Shown here in pieces: positions 5,084-6,845 of a stretch of DNA of 6,845 nt. The notes beneath the pieces were generated by a model that ran no database searches, was not told where the DNA came from, and saw only the letters and a list, made by a program, of their open reading frames with translations. The stretch is taken from contig JAGHBZ010000332.1 in assembly GCA_021160705.1 (NCBI GenBank), positions 1-6,845 on the forward strand, written 5' to 3'. The translations under genes were made by a program, and so were the position numbers. The DNA comes from Candidatus Sumerlaeota bacterium. GTDB taxonomy: Bacteria; Sumerlaeota; Sumerlaeia; MWCT01; JAGHBZ01. Each line of letters opens with the position of its first letter. Positions within the stretch are counted from its first letter, which is position 1.

Positions 5084-6580
5084 TTATTTAAGATTTATGT
5101 ATGTGACTTTACATGCTTGAACTTTAACTTCTATCTCCCGGTCGCCAATTATAAGATGATATGAACTTCCCTCAGGATTTGGCAGAACATCACTAATGGC
5201 AAACGTCTCGTCCCAGAACGTAGAGCCTTTTACGCCTTTAGGATAGGTATACAATTGTGGTGTTTTGTCGTAACCAAACACCTTGACTACACCCTGGATT
5301 TGTGTATTATACATTGGTTTTTTCTTGCGGTTAAAGACCCTGCCAACGATATAGCCAGCTTCTCTATTGTGTACAGAGAGAATCCAGAGTTCAGGATTTT
5401 GAGCGAATTCAGCCCCCCTGCCACCAACACGAACCTCAAATTTAAGATTTGTCTCCTCAGTATCAGAAGAGTCAGTTAGCCCGATAACTGTTTCAGGTGT
5501 AACTTTTTCATACGTCCAGGCGAGGACTGTTTTCATATTGCCATATACGGTATATATAGGCGTTCCTTCAAGGACGTGGTCGTGCCGAATGACAACGCAG
5601 TTTTTGTAAGGAAAGAGCGGGTCAGGCTGACTGACCGTGTTCACGTATACTACTTCGCCATCCCAGGCTGAATACACCGGAGTATCTGCAGGTACTGAAA
5701 AGGAGATAAATCGTCGTGGTGTTCCGCCTTCATCAAGCATCCCATAAAGAAAACGCTGGTCAATCTCGCCTTTGACTGGGTTGTACAATCTGGGAACATA
5801 GTGGTCTATGAAGTAACCGGCTCTCTCTTTATCCTGCTCCAGTGCAAGTGGTTTCAGAGGCACCTTTTTAATATTATAAGTTCTCAAATAAGTGACCAGC
5901 CCATTATAGACGCCACGCGCCTCAAGGTAATTATAGTGAGTATCACGCACGCGGTTTTCTTCAGCGGAGTTCGTGAGAAACGAGAATTCCACAAGCACAG
6001 CCTGTACAGGGTTTTCACGAAGCACGTGGAAGTCCCCCTTATGTACGCCACCATCCTCACTACCCATACTTGCAACAACATTATGCTGAATGGCTTGGGC
6101 AAGTCCCATCTCAAACGGCGTCGGCTCAGTATACACATAAGTAGAGGTAAAATTTATCTCCTCCGGATTCCTGCCGGGTCCCGGTGCATTGTGATGCAAA
6201 GAGATGAAGATGTCAGCATCCTTAAGCACAGCAAATGCAGGACGGGCATGGAGTTCCTGGGAATATGTTGAGCCAATCGGTGTCATTCGGCGGTCAACCT
6301 CACGCGTCAAAAACACCTTTGCGCCAGCATCTTTGAGCATTTTTTTAAGCTGCAGAGCCACAGCGAGATTAGCGTCCGGTTCACGAAGTCCACGAGGTCC
6401 CTTCGTGCCACCAGTGGGACTTTGTTTAGTAGCGACACCACCATGACCAGGGTCTATAACAATTCGTACGCCTCGCAATGGATTTGGCGTCCAGAGAAAG
6501 GGAATACCAATCCGGGCACAACCCAGAATAATAAGAAGTATTAACGGGACTATGATTAATATACTGATTCTTCTATTCAT
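5084..6580 (-). CDS. lipoprotein N-acetylmuramoyl-L-alanine amidase with a degenerate LytM domain
   Basis: This 498-residue envelope protein should cut the bond between muramic acid and the stem peptide in peptidoglycan. Residues 1-20 are a hydrophobic signal ending in ILG-C21, a lipobox, so a lipid-anchored protein is likely. Residues 37-233 form an Amidase_3 domain with zinc ligands H46 (DPGHGG), E67 (LREPDANLAVA) and H129 (SLHHNA) and catalytic E198 (VLVEFSFLTN), all intact. Residues about 288-402 match an M23/LytM barrel (PVYSAWDGEVVYV, VYGNMK, NLKFEVRVGG). The HxGxD His and Asp are R289 and S293, the HxH pair is N378 and K380, and the YGH His is N348, so no peptidase activity is expected. 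Residues about 406-498 look like a carboxypeptidase-regulatory-type beta-sandwich (GRVFNRKKKPMYN). The ATG at 6580 follows GAGGTGA by about five bases. It lies 119 bp after a sugar permease gene. Confidence 0.9.
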   Translation of the reverse strand: MNRRISILIIVPLILLIILGCARIGIPFLWTPNPLRGVRIVIDPGHGGVATKQSPTGGTKGPRGLREPDANLAVALQLKKMLKDAGAKVFLTREVDRRMTPIGSTYSQELHARPAFAVLKDADIFISLHHNAPGPGRNPEEINFTSTYVYTEPTPFEMGLAQAIQHNVVASMGSEDGGVHKGDFHVLRENPVQAVLVEFSFLTNSAEENRVRDTHYNYLEARGVYNGLVTYLRTYNIKKVPLKPLALEQDKERAGYFIDHYVPRLYNPVKGEIDQRFLYGMLDEGGTPRRFISFSVPADTPVYSAWDGEVVYVNTVSQPDPLFPYKNCVVIRHDHVLEGTPIYTVYGNMKTVLAWTYEKVTPETVIGLTDSSDTEETNLKFEVRVGGRGAEFAQNPELWILSVHNREAGYIVGRVFNRKKKPMYNTQIQGVVKVFGYDKTPQLYTYPKGVKGSTFWDETFAISDVLPNPEGSSYHLIIGDREIEVKVQACKVTYINLK

Positions 6581-6623
6581 TGTGTCACCTCATCAGATAA
6601 AATATTTTGCTATACTGTAAGTT

Positions 6624-6653
6624 ATTATTACCATCATCGCGAGTCCTATTCAA
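6624..6653 (-). promoter_or_regulatory. candidate promoter of the amidase gene
   Basis: On the minus strand TTGAAT (6653-6648, 4 of 6) and AATAAT (6629-6624, 5 of 6) are separated by 18 bases, in the gap between the permease stop and the amidase start. The leader would be about 37 bases. If real, the amidase has its own promoter besides any read-through. Confidence 0.35.
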
Positions 6654-6699
6654 AAATCTTGACGTCTTGAGAAAATTTTAATTTTCATAATTCATATAA

Positions 6700-6845
6700 T
6701 CATCCTTTTAGACCAGTCCGTGCAATTCCAGCAATAAAAAACCTCTGCAAAAAGAAGAATAACAATACAACAGGCAACACAGCCATAGTTGAGGCAGCCA
6801 TTAAGAGATGATAATCCGAGCCAGCGTCCTGATTAAAGTTCTGTA
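6700..6845 (-). CDS. ABC sugar-transporter permease (MalG-type), C-terminal fragment
   Basis: The frame enters from the right edge and gives 47 residues (start outside the window) to TGA at 6700-6702. It contains YHLLMAASTMAVLPVVLLFF and then LQRFFIAGIARTGLKG. This is the last transmembrane helix and the very conserved tail (Q-R-F-F/Y-I-x-G-I-x-x-G-x-x-K-G) of MalG-like inner-membrane permeases of carbohydrate ABC importers (CUT1 type). The EAA loop that contacts the ATPase would lie upstream, outside the window. Substrate cannot be told. The partner MalF-like permease and binding protein would be expected further upstream on this strand. Confidence 0.88.
   Translation of the reverse strand, partial: QNFNQDAGSDYHLLMAASTMAVLPVVLLFFFLQRFFIAGIARTGLKG

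Noticed and set aside
5801..6271. Plus-strand frame of 156 codons opposite the amidase
   Set aside because: It is a shadow of the amidase gene; no recognisable domain, while the minus strand carries intact catalytic motifs.
6671..6686. Inverted repeat GAAAATT/AATTTTC as a terminator after the permease
   Set aside because: It is all A-T apart from the end pair, with almost no loop and no U-run; too weak to call.

Overview
The window looks like chromosomal DNA of an uncultured or poorly studied anaerobic, probably Gram-negative bacterium. The gene set is housekeeping and envelope-related: glycolytic PfkA, class I IlvC, a lipoprotein amidase with a divided-cell-wall architecture, a family 2 glycosyltransferase and an ABC sugar permease. 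Base composition is moderately AT-rich. I cannot name the phylum from sequence alone; the PfkA type and the TM1112-like cupin would suit a deep-branching or candidate-phylum lineage, but that is a guess. All intact stops are TAA or TGA, and nothing points to phage, plasmid, IS element or CRISPR.

Left part (1-1755): the tail of a small DUF2283 protein on the + strand converges on pfkA on the - strand. Upstream of pfkA on the same strand is a complete tRNA-Phe(GAA) with a recognisable promoter. Middle (1756-2989): a + strand GT2 glycosyltransferase, starting with almost no usable Shine-Dalgarno spacing, converges with a small - strand cupin. Right part (2717-6845): a run of - strand genes, in transcription order an ABC sugar-transporter permease (C-terminus only), an N-acetylmuramoyl-L-alanine amidase lipoprotein, ilvC, a metallo-beta-lactamase-fold hydrolase and the cupin. 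No gap without a gene exceeds about 200 bases. The intervals 218-346, 1448-1589, 2650-2716 and 4884-5083 show no convincing strong terminator.

Two points stand out. First, ilvC has a clean in-frame TAA at codon 249, exactly where class I ketol-acid reductoisomerases carry a conserved Tyr. The following 83 codons still encode a perfect family C-terminus, so this is a very recent nonsense mutation, a base-call error, or a read-through stop. Second, the amidase joins a catalytically intact Amidase_3 domain to an M23/LytM domain that has lost all its recognisable metal and catalytic residues, plus a C-terminal beta-sandwich. This resembles a cis version of the amidase/EnvC-NlpD activator pairing. 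I see no clear evidence for an entirely new multi-gene system.
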